A stretch of DNA of 64,000 nucleotides from Diphasiastrum complanatum (Eukaryota > Streptophyta > Lycopodiopsida > Lycopodiales > Lycopodiaceae): the NCBI GenBank assembly GCA_029204225.1, contig CM055097.1:59018143-59082142 (forward strand), written 5' to 3'. Under the pieces are notes generated by a model. The model had not been told where the DNA came from. It worked only from the letters and a program-made list of their open reading frames with translations, and did no database searches. The position numbers were made by a program, and so were the translations under genes. Position 1 is the first letter of the stretch; the number at the start of each line of letters is the position of its first letter. Shown here piece by piece: positions 11,805-22,853 of this stretch.

Positions 11805-14620
11805 CTCCCCCTTAATCTGAATCCTTGAATGCTTTGACCTTCAAACTTAGTTCTACACAAAATCTTTTGTGTGACTCCAAACTTAATGCTTTAGTAAAAA
11901 CATCTACTGTCATATCTTGCGTTCTACAAGACTGCAATCTGACCTCTTCGTCGAGAACTTTGCTTCTGACAAAATGATACTTCAGTTCAACGTGCTTACT
12001 CTTGGAATGAAATCTAGGGTTGGCTGATAAAGCGATGGCACTTTGATTATCACAAAATAATGTTGTCGGAGCATATTGATTTAGACCGATATATGAGAGT
12101 AAGTTTCTCGACCAAATTGCTTCATTTGTAGTTTGAGAGGTTGCGATATACTTTGATTCAGTGGAAGATAGAGTTATCGAAGATTGCTATCGACTGTTCT
12201 AGGAAATTGGATCATTGTTGAGGAAAAATGTAAATTCGGAAGTAGATTTACGAGTGTCTACATCTCCTGCCCAACTTGCATATGTGTAACCACTGAGTAA
12301 ATTGTGTTTGTCGTTGCCGACTGCTCCATAACAACTGCAAAAGTCCATAGTAGTTCGAAGATACCTCATGACTCTGATAAGAGCCTTCCAATGTGTTATT
12401 CCAGGATTAGTCATATACTGACTGAGAGAGCTGATTGCAAAAGCTATGTATGGCTTGGTACATATCATGGCGTTCATAAGAGATCCTATAATAGAATGGT
12501 AAGGATACTCACGCATCTGCTGCTTCTCATGAATTGTTTGGGGACACTGGTCCCCTGGTTCCATTGGTGAGAGAGCTAACTTGCAATTCATCAGATTATA
12601 TCTGACTAGCATGTTGTAGATGTACATTTGTTGTGTAATGTAGACCAACTTCTATTTTATGTCTTTGTGGATTTGTATACCAAGGCAGAAATGAGCTTCG
12701 CCCAAATTGGTCATGTCGAATTCAGAAGATAGCATTGTCTTAGCCTCTTTTATCAGATCGGTACTGTTGTTGAAAAGAAATGTATCATCCACATATAAAG
12801 TGATAATGATAATAGACTACTACGCTGGTTTGAAGTAAACGTTTGAATCTGAAGAGCTAGGTGTGTAGCCGTGATCAATAAGACAAGTATTGATCCTTTG
12901 AAACCATGCTCGAGAATATTGCTTCTAGCCATAAAGTGCCTTATGGAGTTTACAAACATGATTGTGTTTACCCTCGATAATATAACCTTCGGGTTGCACC
13001 ATGTAAATGTCTTCTTCGATAACTCCATTGAGATATGTTGTCTGTACATCCATTTTATGTATTTCCAAATCTGTTGCAGCGACAAATGATAGCAAAAGTC
13101 GAATAGAAGGATGCTTGACTACTAGACCGAAAGTCTCAGTGTAATCAACGTTGTTTCTTCAAGATCTTATGGGTAATACAAGAAGTTGATTATTTCCATC
13201 ATACTGTAGTTGTTGATATGCAACATCATCATCTTCTGATCTGTTGTTGATTTGTTGTTCGTCAAGAGCAGAGGAGCTTGGATCTTCAATAGGAATAGTC
13301 GACTAAGAAACTGGAAAGTTCAAGGTGTCAGGAGAATCTGATAGGTCGGCTACATGGGGACTGCCCTTTCCTCTGAGGTCTTGAAACTAATATTTGATGA
13401 ATATGACATCTTGGCTAGTGAATATCTTCGACTCGATGGATCGAACAACTTGTAGACTTGATCTGAATTAGTGCAGCTGATGAAAACACACTTTATACTC
13501 TGGAAGTCGAGCTTCTTCATGAGATCACGAGGAATCTACGCAAAAGCAGTACATCCAAAAACTCGTAAGTTTGATAATGAAGGTTTGGTACCTGTCCAAA
13601 CTTCGAATGGTGTTTTGTTTGAGAGGCCTTTAGTAGAACATCTGTTCTGAATATAGGTTGATGCTGAAATAGCTTCAGCCAAGAAGCACTTCGGAAGTGT
13701 CGCATGTGATGACATGTACTTTGCCAATTCAACTAAGGTTCTGTTATTTCTCTCAGATCTAAAATGAATCCTAGCCTACTTTCCAAAGATGCAGCCATGA
13801 CAGACAGGGAGATCGACCTCACCATAAGGATAGTCGAGATCAAGAACCGTGGATGGTTTGGACATGTTCATAACAGATGCATGATTCAATTGTCCTAAGC
13901 GATGATGCCATAGTAATGTTTTATTGACTAGCACAGAGGTTTTCAAGACTTGACTAGACTCAAAATAGCAATGTGCAATCTATATAAGTAACTCTGCCTC
14001 TTGCCGACTGCAAGGATCTTATTACTCCTATCAACTATTTTGCATCGAGTAGATTCAAATTCTACCTTATGGCTTAAATCTGTAATTTTATTCACTGATA
14101 ACAGATTTGTAGAGAGTTTAGGAACATATAAAACTTTTGATAGTAATTTGAATCGATCATGCTAGAATCGCAATCTTATAGTACCTTCACCTTTAAAAGT
14201 GTGAGTACTATTGTCACCAAGACGAACAAATTTTTTCGTGTTGTAAGGAGTGTAGGAGTTGAATATCTCACGTTGATCGGTCATATATTGAGTTGCTCCA
14301 GAATCTAGAAACTATGAATCATCCAAAAGTGCGCTTAGATCTGTGACCATGAATGCGCCTTCGTCCACTTCGACCTGGGGAGATGATGAAATTGTGTTTT
14401 CTTGTTGATCAGGTTGCTTGGCTGCGTTCTTCACTTGAAGAATTCGGCAATTCTTTATCTCGTGATTATTGTGCTTGCAATACCTGTAAAACATCTTCTT
14501 CTTCGATTGTGGATCTGATGATTGTGCTTGACTTTGAGTCTGTTTTTGATTTGTTGCAGCCTTCGTGGAGCTTTTCTACTTCTGTCGCTTCATGTGAAAA
14601 GTTTTTACACTTGGTGTGTG

Positions 14621-14692
14621 TGGTCGAGCTAGGGATTGAACCTAGGACCTCCCCCATTCCGGTGGGGTGCTCTACCACTGAGCTACCCGTCC
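14621..14692 (-). other. tRNA-like cloverleaf in the TRIM 3' LTR
   Basis: The 72 nt partition exactly into class I tRNA parts: 7-nt acceptor, TA, D arm GCTC/GAGC with a 7-nt loop, position 26 A, 5-nt anticodon stem CCCC(A)/GGGGG, 7-nt loop, 5-nt variable region, T arm CTAGG-TTCAATC-CCTAG, 7-nt 3' acceptor, and a discriminator A. The acceptor has one mismatch and one G-U pair. A-box and B-box (GGTTCAATCC) positions are kept. The anticodon loop is CCGGAAT, lacking U33, so it is unlikely to be a working tRNA. Confidence 0.8.
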
Positions 14693-14846
14693 ATTTGTGT
14701 TCCAAGAGTGTTGTGCAAGGGCTATAGCCTAGACACTTTCTAACACTCCCCCTCAAGGCATAGCTCTTTTTAGCTACCGCTCGCCTAGACCACACCCACA
14801 ATCATGGCTCTGATACTATGTGAAAAGTTTTTACACTTGGTGTGTG

Positions 14847-14918
14847 TGGTTGAGCTAGGGATTGAACCTAGGACCTCCCCCATTCCGGTGGGGTGCTCTA
14901 ACACTAAGCTACCCGTCC
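14847..14918 (-). other. tRNA-like cloverleaf in the TRIM 5' LTR
   Basis: Second copy of the 72-nt tRNA-like unit, at the same offset in the other LTR. It differs at three positions; two fall in the D arm, where the A box is weakened, and one in the acceptor stem. Confidence 0.78.
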
Positions 14919-15075
14919 ATTTGTGTTCCAAGAGTGTTGTGCAAGGGCTATAGCCTTGACACTTTCTAACACTTAGAGCCTTTGTTGACACACAGAACCT
15001 GAGAGGAGGAAGTAAACGAAGTGTCTTTACTTCTTCTATTGTCTTCTTGCAGCAACAGAGTGATAACTGTCTGAG

Positions 15076-15441
15076 ACACTTTTATGCATTTTATATAGCG
15101 GCTAAAAGGGACAATAAAGAGCCAACATCGAACTGCTGCTTAGTATTGGTCTTGATAGCTCATTTGAGCTCATCGGAAACAGTCTTTGAATCAATTACAT
15201 GGCTCAAGAGGGGCTTTGGCCAACTTGGTGTGGGACTCCACTTTCCTATGGAGGATCTATGATGTGATGCGGTCTTTCATGAGGTTGCCAACCATCAGGA
15301 AGTTATTCAGTAGCTGGGCAACAACGTGGATTGAAGGCTCAATGATGGCTTCCTGTGGGGGCCGGAATACAAGGCCCAAGGGATATTTCAATGGAGCTTG
15401 GGAGAACTCATGAAAGTAGTACCTTACAGGGATGAAGCTAA
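15076..15441. other. Junction segment between copia C gag and Ty3 element F
   Basis: Copia gag can be followed on the minus strand only to about 15075. The next 365 bp, up to the F LTR at 15442, match neither the expected gag text nor F. A plus-strand open stretch (15186-15413) ends close to the LTR and could be the tail of an internal region of another Ty3 element, but no domain is recognisable. Confidence 0.35.
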
Positions 15442-16244
15442 TGTAAATATCAATTTTGCATAATTAATGGCCCAAGCATGGCATCCTGCGTGTATAAGCC
15501 CATCTTGAAAAGTCGTCAGTAGATAAGTTGCGTTAGGCCCCAAGTATGGCACCTTGCGTGTATAAGTCCAACTTGTGGTGCCATTAGTCACTAGGGGGCA
15601 AGAAACCAATTTTTGCAAGTCTCAAGGTTTAAACTTAGACTTAAAAAAGTATGCAAAAGTCAATGTCAAGATTCTAAAAAGAACTTGCATTCTATATTGA
15701 GACTTGAAATTCCTAGTCCCATAAGTGTGGAAAGGACACTACACAAGCTTCTATAAAGAGAAGCCCCTTCTATGTAATTTGGATCCTTAATGTATGAGAG
15801 CTAAGTGCTGCCATTTTGGATCCACTTGTGCTAATTTTGGTGTTTGGCTAAATTTAGTGTGACTTTGTGTAGTATGCATATTTGCTTAAGTTCTTGCTAT
15901 TTTAGCCCCATTTTAGCATAAGTGCTTCCTCTTTGAGTGTTTCTATTTCTAGTTAAGCTTGTAGAGTGTGGTTAAAAAGAGTAGATTGGATGTTAGAGTG
16001 AGAGTGGGTGGAAGAGTGTGTGTGTGAGTGTGTTGGAAGGATGTGAGAGAAGTGAGATAGATAGAGTTAATGGTTAGCTTATCTTGGTGATGTTTTGGTT
16101 GGAATGCTATTTGTTTGCAAGTAGAAGTAGATGTTAACACTCTTTGTTTTGCAAGCATCTTCATGGCTCCTAGGTTCGAGCCCGCTTCCCGTGCTACAAA
16201 CGACTTAGGAGGAAAAGGTGAAAACCTTATACTTCTTGACAACA
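15442..16244 (+). repeat. 5' LTR of Ty3 element F
   Basis: Starts TGTAAATATC and ends GACAACA. It is followed directly by TTGGCGCCATTCCCGGGGAG, which resembles the tRNA-Asp-type primer site used by plant Tat/Athila-like Ty3 elements. The block GCATGGCATCCTGCGTGTA followed by TAAGCCCAT near 15476 contains a TATA-like GTGTATAAG. It recurs at 15545 and in the LTR of sister element E near 30258, so it is probably the core promoter. No 3' partner LTR of F is present. Confidence 0.75.
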
Positions 16245-18252
16245 TTGGCGCCATTCCCGGGGAGCCAAATGCTTGCTAACTTTTGTTGTTTTTAATTTTT
16301 TTTTCTACTTACTTTGTTGTAGGGACTGGTCACTAGTTTTTAGTGGTTACTTTGCAAATTTTTTTATGACTGTTATGCTTGTGGTTTGGGTGTTTTGAGC
16401 ATATGTATGTGAGGAACTATCATGAAACTATCATTTTCCACAAGACAATGCAAAAAAAAAAAAACAGCCCTCAAACTAATTTTTAAACCATCATGAATCT
16501 GCCTCCCCAAATCTAACTGTGACAACTTCACAAAACTGCCAAACAAGGTCTTGAATCCCCAACTGATGTTTGGAGGCCTAAATCTTGACAACTTTCCTTG
16601 CCCTCTTAATTGAAGATAAAACAGAGAATGAACTACCATCTATAAGAGGGGTGAGTCTAAATAGTAAGATCTGAAGATTTTACTCAGAAAAAACACCCTG
16701 GACCTGTTTTGGTTTCCCAAAACTCCAAAACTACTCAGCTTGGCTCACCTAGCTCAAATTAGAGAGACAATTACTTGCTGAAGACTGTATCAAAAGGGCG
16801 AGCCAAGAGCTTGCACCATTGCCGAGATATCTGACTTCAAAGTTTTTGAGAAACTTGCCTCTACAGCCTCAATAAAAACCCATTTTGGTTCGCCTCCTTC
16901 ACCATTGATAGATCTCATTAAGCCCAGTACATTATCCAAAGGGCAAACGAAGAACCCAAGTACTCATCATTCTAGATTGAAAAGTGTGAAAATCCTGATT
17001 TTTTACATTTTCTGGGATCCCAAATAGCCTGCCAACTGGGATTCGAGATTTGATAAATCCCAAAGTGTCATATCTCATTGTTCCCTCAAGGTCTTGGTTT
17101 GCCTATTTGCAGGTGGCATCCTCTCTTGTGAAGAAGCTAATTTGAGTCAGGAGAACCAAAATACCCACAAGATTGGCCAGAAACAGAGAAAATCCAAAAT
17201 TTACTATTTTTGGCCTAAAAGCTTTGATTTGTAATATATTGGCTCGTCTCCTTCACCATTAATAGATCTCATTGAGCCCAATACTTTGTCCAAAGGGCGA
17301 GCCAAGAGCCCAAGTACTCATCATTCTACATTGAAAAGTGTGAAAATCTTGATTTTTGCACTTTTTGGGATCCCCAATCTGAGAGACTTTTGGTGAGTGT
17401 CATATCTCATTGTTCCCTAAAGGTCATGGTTCGCCTATTTGCAAGTGGCATTCTCTACTAGTGAAGAAACTAATTTGAGTCAGAAGAACCAAGATACCCA
17501 TAGGATTGGCCAAAAACAGAGGAAATCCAAATTCTACTATTTTTGGCCTACAGGCTTCAATTTTGGATATTTTGACTCGCCTCTTTCAGATATGAGAGAT
17601 CTAATACACATGTTGACATCCCTATAAGGGCAAGCCATACCTCCCAAAGGATCCATAATTTTGGACTTTTTTCACTCCTAGCTTCCTACAATCCCAAAAT
17701 CACCCCAGGACTCCAAAATTTGATATCTTGACTCCCCCCTTGGGTATAACCTACATCCATCCACCCCTTATCATTGGCCAAAGAGGAGATCCAAAAATCT
17801 CATCCTATCTCCAACCATCACACTTTTTGTTCTCACCCAGCTACATTATTAGAATTGCCTTCCCATTTTGGGATCCCAAATCTGCAAGACCTTTTGTGAA
17901 TCCCAAATCTACAATATCCAATTCTCTAAATTCCCATATTCACATTTCCCATTCCCATCTTAAATCCCCATATTTGCTTCCCTCATTCACTCTCCGACAA
18001 TCCCCAAATCCACATGTCTTGAGAGTTGTTACAAATCCCAGATCTGCATTCCCCAAATTCTAGCACCCAAATTCTGGGATCCCAAAAATCCTAGAATCCC
18101 CAATTCCACCTCCCCAAATCTCATTTCTCAATTCCATATTCCAAACCTTTCATTCGTACATTTCCAATCTCACATTCTCAGAGTTTGAATTCTTGAATCC
18201 CCAAACAAGATACTTTTCTTAGCTGCGAACTTAGACAAGATCTTTTGTTTGG
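16245..18252 (+). other. Primer site and long untranslated leader of Ty3 element F
   Basis: After the primer site the leader runs 2 kb without a convincing ORF. From about 16860 to 17640 it holds a tandem repeat of about 353 bp: the phrase TCTCCTTCACCATTrATAGA, followed by AAGTACTCATCATTCTA and TTGAAAAGTGTGAAAATC, occurs near 16893 and 17246, with a shorter third copy near 17580. The final 500 bp before gag is a CCCAAAT/CCCCAAATC-rich degenerate stretch. Confidence 0.6.
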
Positions 18253-20100
18253 ATGCAACTAAGATCAGGTCGAAAGACTAAATCTAGGATCTCGAGAGAG
18301 GGAGGAAGTTCACTTGGAGACCAAGAACCATCGACTAGCCATCCCCAACCCCATAATCTCCAAGAGCAGTTCGACATGGCTGCCAATAATCCAAACCAAC
18401 CTCAAGAGAATCCAATACCACCTGAGGCACCAGGAGCCCAAAGGATCCACAACCCGTTAGCCTTTGCTATACCATTACTAGGAGCCATTCCACATAATTG
18501 ACGAGCTCCTAGACTCGATCTGCCACGATATGATGGTACTACCGACCCAGCACGCTACCTTTAGATTTATGAGGAAGCATGTGAAGTCTATGGAGAGACA
18601 ACTCCGGAAGAAAAACCCCGACTCTTTAGTATGACCCTCAATGATGCCGCTCGCGAGTGATATTTCAACCTTGAGCGTCACGAACAAAATGAGTGGGAAT
18701 CACTCAAGGACTCCTTCATTAAGAGGTTCAAATCATCCAGGTTTCTTGAAAGCCCATTCTTATTACTTAGTAAGATCAAAATGAGAAAGGATGAAAGGGT
18801 ACGCGATTACATCGAACGACTCAAGCGTCTTAAGACTGAATGCCATACCCACTTAGCACCTTATCAGGCCGAGCTCATATGGTTCATGGCTGACCTCCCA
18901 AAATCTATTCGACGTGAACTTAGACCTCTAGAATCCTATGCTACTCTACATGATGCTATGGATGATGCCATCCACAAAGAGGATGAAGGCTCCGATGAAG
19001 AATACGAACCCCAACGTTCTCGAGCCATTGTCTTTGACCAATGCCATAGATCTCAAGGTGAAGGATCCTTTGCCGATGTTGCCACATAATTGTTGTTACA
19101 TCAACTTGAAACCATGAATAAAACCCACCAGGCACAGATGGATAAGATATCCAAAGATTTTGAACATAAATTGAAAAATACCACACCACAAGGGCCTATT
19201 GTCAACCAATTTCCCAAGCGTGATAATGTTTGGTGTCCCACATGTCAACAAAATCACACAACAAACGAATGTCCACATAATAGAAATATAGCCCAAAGGT
19301 TTTGCATCTTTTGCAACACCAACAATCATGATACATCTACTTGTATCTACAATCCAAGAATACAAGCCATTGCACGACAATACCAGTGGAGGATGCAACA
19401 ACAGGGTCCCAAATTACGAGTTACCAAAGGCCCACATTCCAACAAGCACCCCAACAATGCTTAGCACTACATGGACCGAATAACGCAGCACCAGCCTTAG
19501 TAGTGCGACAGCCTAGGCCTCAGATGAACCGCCAAATCATCCCAGCAAACCTTGCTACCACAAGTCATGATCCTCAACCTCAGCTAGAGTTCAGCCTTGA
19601 GAATGTTTATATGCATGAGGATCAAGGCTTCTCCTGTTTTTACTCAGATGGAATTGAAGCTTCTATTTATCCTTTATTTACCACACAACAACGTTTCTAT
19701 GAAAATAGAGCACCTATCCAATGTTATGGCTGTGGAGAGAAAAACGCATCGGCGAGTGCCCATATAAAGGCAACTACACACCTATCTGTAGGGAATGTGG
19801 CCATGGCCATTGCTATAAAGATTGCCCATCCCGACCAGTAGAGCCGCAAGTTGACACACCTGTCAACCTTGCAACTATTGTACATGATAGGAGAGCGAAA
19901 TCCATAGAACTAGAAGCCCTTGTCTACGTTCAGACACGTGCCCAACACTTGAAAGAGTCCCTAGTGGTAGAGAGAATTTTGAACGAGGAGCATAGTCAAC
20001 CCCATACTATAAGCCACTACACTAAATCCACTGGACCAGGAGAGTATCCCAACCCGCAAAAAGAAAAAGATCGTTATATCAAGGTAAAAAAGTGGATCTA
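18253..20100 (+). pseudogene. Gag of Ty3 element F
   Basis: Starts at ATG 18253 (MQLRSGRK, parallel to MNLRSGRS of element E). The capsid region runs 18500-18960 (LPRYDGTTDPARYL, ERLKRLKTECHTHLAPY). A zinc-knuckle region follows: CPTCQQNHTTNEC (about 19230), CIFCNTNNHDTSTC (19310), CYGCGEK (19722), then ICRECGHGHCYKDC (19790). That makes four CCHC-type knuckles, the third broken by a frameshift near 19740. In-frame stops at 18499, near 18565 and near 18658, plus frameshifts, show it is dead. Gag packages the element RNA and forms the particle. Confidence 0.82.
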
Positions 20101-21000
20101 AGATGAGCAAGCTAAGGCCTCTATTGGTGATCTCAATTGGCCAATAGAACCTATGGATTCGCTTGTATACTCGAACAAAGTTGTGAATGCTCCTACCTCA
20201 ACCATGAACCAGGAAGGACTTATCCAATCTGAGTTTGGTGAAGAACCCTTCACCTCCCTAGAACCATAAGGGAGTGGGACTGAAGCCTTAACTGTTTTAT
20301 TGTCCAGTCATGTTACCTTGCCCTTAGGTGATGTTTTGAAGAGTTCCAAACCCCTACGCCAAGCCTTAACTGTATGGTTAGGAGATAAAAATACACCTAC
20401 AAGACTCTCCATGACTGGAGAGAGTGATGATGACCAGTTCGTAATGGCCATTGGTGCTACTTGGGAAAATGAGAAAAGTAAAATTACCCTACCTATTCAT
20501 CACAAGAACCTCCCTTCAGTGGCTGCTGTTATTGATGGTGGTTCAGGCATAAACATCATGTCACCACACATATATCAAGAGTGGGGGCTGAGTGCCTTAA
20601 AGCCCGTAGGTTTTTCTATAAAACTTGCTGATCAGAGATGTGTCAAACCCATGGGAATTGTTGAAAATGTACATGTGAAGGTCGTTGAACTTCGCTTTGT
20701 CATTAACTTCACAGTCTTAGATCTTCCGAAAACAACCTCATCTTACCGACTTTTGTTAGGAAGACCCTGACTAAAGTTAGCCAAAGTACGCCATGACTGG
20801 GATATAGATCGTATCACATTGGAGAATCGGGATCGAGTCCCATTAGAGGAAACGACTTCGTCCACTACCGATCACACGATCGATCGAAATCTAAAGAAGC
20901 GGTACAAGCCATTGGAAATCCATCAAGGCTCTGATATAGATATCATTAATTAGATTGATGCTCTAGCTACAGTCGATTGTATGAGCTCCGTAAAATTTTC
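20101..21000 (+). pseudogene. Protease region of Ty3 element F, truncated
   Basis: An open frame (20300-20770) carries VIDGGSGINIMS, the aspartic protease active-site region, and ends YRLLLGRP, the usual flap/C-terminal motif of this group. The downstream text parallels element E (DHTIDR, IDALATVDC). The element breaks off at 21000, where the truncated 5' LTR of E begins. Reverse transcriptase, integrase and 3' LTR of F are missing. Confidence 0.8.
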
Positions 21001-21540
21001 TGGACCCTAGGATCAAGTTGGGTCCAAGATGAATGGATAGGATCAATGTGAATAGTAGCCAATAGGATTGAGGGGCAAGGGCCTTCTCCATTTTATAAAA
21101 AAGACATCATTTGTACACTATTTTCATGCTTAATAGAGAGGAGGAGACTCTACCATTTTGAAAACTCAAGCATCCTCATTTGCTAATCAATCTTGCTTAT
21201 GTTATTGTTGTGATTGTTTGTTATTTTCATTTTCCATGCTTTTTGGTTATGCTAGTTAAGGTTTTTCCATAAGCAATGACATTGAGCATTTGAGCTAACC
21301 TCCATCTCATGTCTCTCTCTTTCTCTCTTCTCTTCTCTCTTCCTCTCATTTTATATCCCTTTCCTTCACCCAAATCATGATGAATGTTAGTGCAGAGGAG
21401 TAGAGTTAAGGGAGAGTAGTGTTAGTGGTGAATAAAGTTAGGGAGGAAGTAGGAAACTAACTAAATTTAGCATCTATGCATAGTTAGGTACCTATCCAGT
21501 GATCTAACCCTTGTTGACATGCGGGGAGGGGTACACTACA
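21001..21540 (+). repeat. 5'-truncated 5' LTR of Ty3 element E
   Basis: Matches 30457-30994 of the complete 3' LTR (TGGACCCTAGGATCAAG to CTACACTACA) with few differences. The first 237 bp of the LTR, including the TATA-like promoter block, are lacking. The tRNA-Asp-like primer site TGGCACCGTTGCCGGAGATA follows at 21554, after a 13-bp spacer. Confidence 0.85.
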
Positions 21541-22853
21541 CAAGATCTTTGATTGGCACCGTTGCCGGAGATAGGTTTCCACTAACTAGTTTAGCTGCAT
21601 TTTAGCTATTTTCTTGCTTTTTAGAGTAGTTTTACGTAGATTTTGGGTGTTTAGAGTTAGTTTTCTATATTTTTTTTTGTGTTTGGACTGTTCACAGTTA
21701 GCAGAGGAGGTGTGAGAGGGTAGAGGAGGCCCTGAACAGCCTCTAAGGGCTTGAAACCCAAACTAACCAACAAAAATCCCCAAAAAAACACACCAATTTG
21801 CAATTTTGGAGGGAAAAAGAGCCTAAAATCTCATCAGATTTTTATATCTCCAGAACCAGTGTGAATCAACTCTTGCATGACTGACAGCAGCTTCAAGGTA
21901 CTGTCCCAGACCTGCATAGAAGCCTACAAGAGTTAGTTCCAAGCAGATTGTAAAAATCAGAGAAAAATCATAAAAGAATCAAAAAACCCTTGAAAAAATT
22001 CAAAAAAATTCAAATCTTCATAAGAAGTCTCGCAGAGCCCTCTGGATTGAGACCAGGACACAGGGAAGCTTGCGAGAGTTAGTTTGATGTCTAAGTGCAT
22101 GTGCGAGAGCTCCTAGTGAAAAAAAGACGGGAAAGTACCAATGAACCCTTGTAGACAACAAAATTTTCAGTTCCAGTGTTAAGAATTCTCGCAGAGGATT
22201 TTGAAGTTCCATCTCAATGAGACCAGGACACAGAAGAGCTTGCGAAAGTTAGTATGATTCCAGTGAGCAAAAAATTGGGTTTAAGTGCAAAAAAACACGA
22301 AAAAGTGAAGATCCAGCAAATTTTTCCAGTAAGAACTGTCACAGACACTCTCAATCGATTCAGAATGTCAATTTACATCAGTGATGAAGCCTGCGAGAGT
22401 TAGTTTTGAGATTTGGTGAAGATCAAGCCCAAAAAGTGGTTTTGAACCCTCGTAGACAGTGAAATTTTTACTTCTTGCAAGAGTTAACTCTCGAAGAGAA
22501 TTCTATAGTGAGATCTGACCCAAATCCAGCTATTGTGAGCCTTACAAGAGTTACTTCCCAAAGATCAGAGAGATATCAGATTTTTTATCTGCAAAAACAG
22601 CTAAAGAACCTTCGCACAACCAACCCTTGCACAACAGAACCCTTGTAGACCATATCAGTGAAAAGATCTACATCAGATCCAGGTACTGCAAAATCTCAGG
22701 TCAATCAGTGCAAGGAGTAAAAAGTTATTAAGAAAAAACCACTGTAAAAGGCCTAAAATTCACTTTCGGCCGATCATATCGATCAGATCCTTGAGATCCA
22801 GACTGCATCCTACTGTATAAGCAAGATCCAATCACTTTGGAACCCACCATCGG
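21541..22853 (+). other. Primer site and leader of Ty3 element E
   Basis: No ORF of note. A degenerate repeat with the theme GCGAGAGTTAGTTTGA occurs near 21928, 22072, 22240, 22391, 22478 and 22545, at a loose spacing of 70-170 bp. Phrases such as GAACCCTCGTAGAC and CCTTGTAGAC also recur. Confidence 0.55.

Larger units (their letters stand above)
14593..14971 (-). mobile_element. TRIM retrotransposon with a tRNA-like sequence in each LTR
   Basis: Two 153-bp direct repeats (14593-14745 and 14819-14971) differ at about four positions and flank only 73 bp. On the minus strand each LTR starts TGTTAGAAAG and ends TTTTCACA. The 5' LTR is followed at once by TAGTATCAGAGCC, an 11/12 match to the plant initiator-Met primer site. 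The 3' LTR is preceded by TTGAGGGGGAG, a polypurine tract. No coding capacity exists. The element interrupts gag of copia C. Removing it plus 5 bp (the flanks CTAAG and TGAAG, a decayed duplication) rejoins the gag frame. So structure, boundaries and orientation are all well supported. It would need proteins from an autonomous partner to move. Confidence 0.9.
11805..15075 (-). pseudogene. Ty1/copia element C, gag end to RNase H
   Basis: Read on the minus strand, gag with the knuckle region CKHNNHEIKNC is at 14460-14430. Protease (LDSGATQYMT) is near 14310. The integrase zinc region (CHGCIFGK) is near 13790. The late integrase (LAKYMSSHATLPKCFLAEA) is near 13730. Reverse transcriptase is at 13130-12650 with LYVDDTFLF near 12790. 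RNase H is at 12640-11900, ending in DVFTKALS. The catalytic core of integrase between CHGCIFGK and the late block is deleted, and many stops are present. Gag is split by the TRIM at 14593-14971. It splits again somewhere near 15075, where the Ty3 pair begins, and its first ten codons reappear at 31025-30995. Confidence 0.85.

Noticed and set aside
14621-14918. Two ordinary tRNA genes
   Set aside because: They are part of the TRIM LTRs, lack U33, and have an anticodon (GGA) that does not fit their short variable arm.
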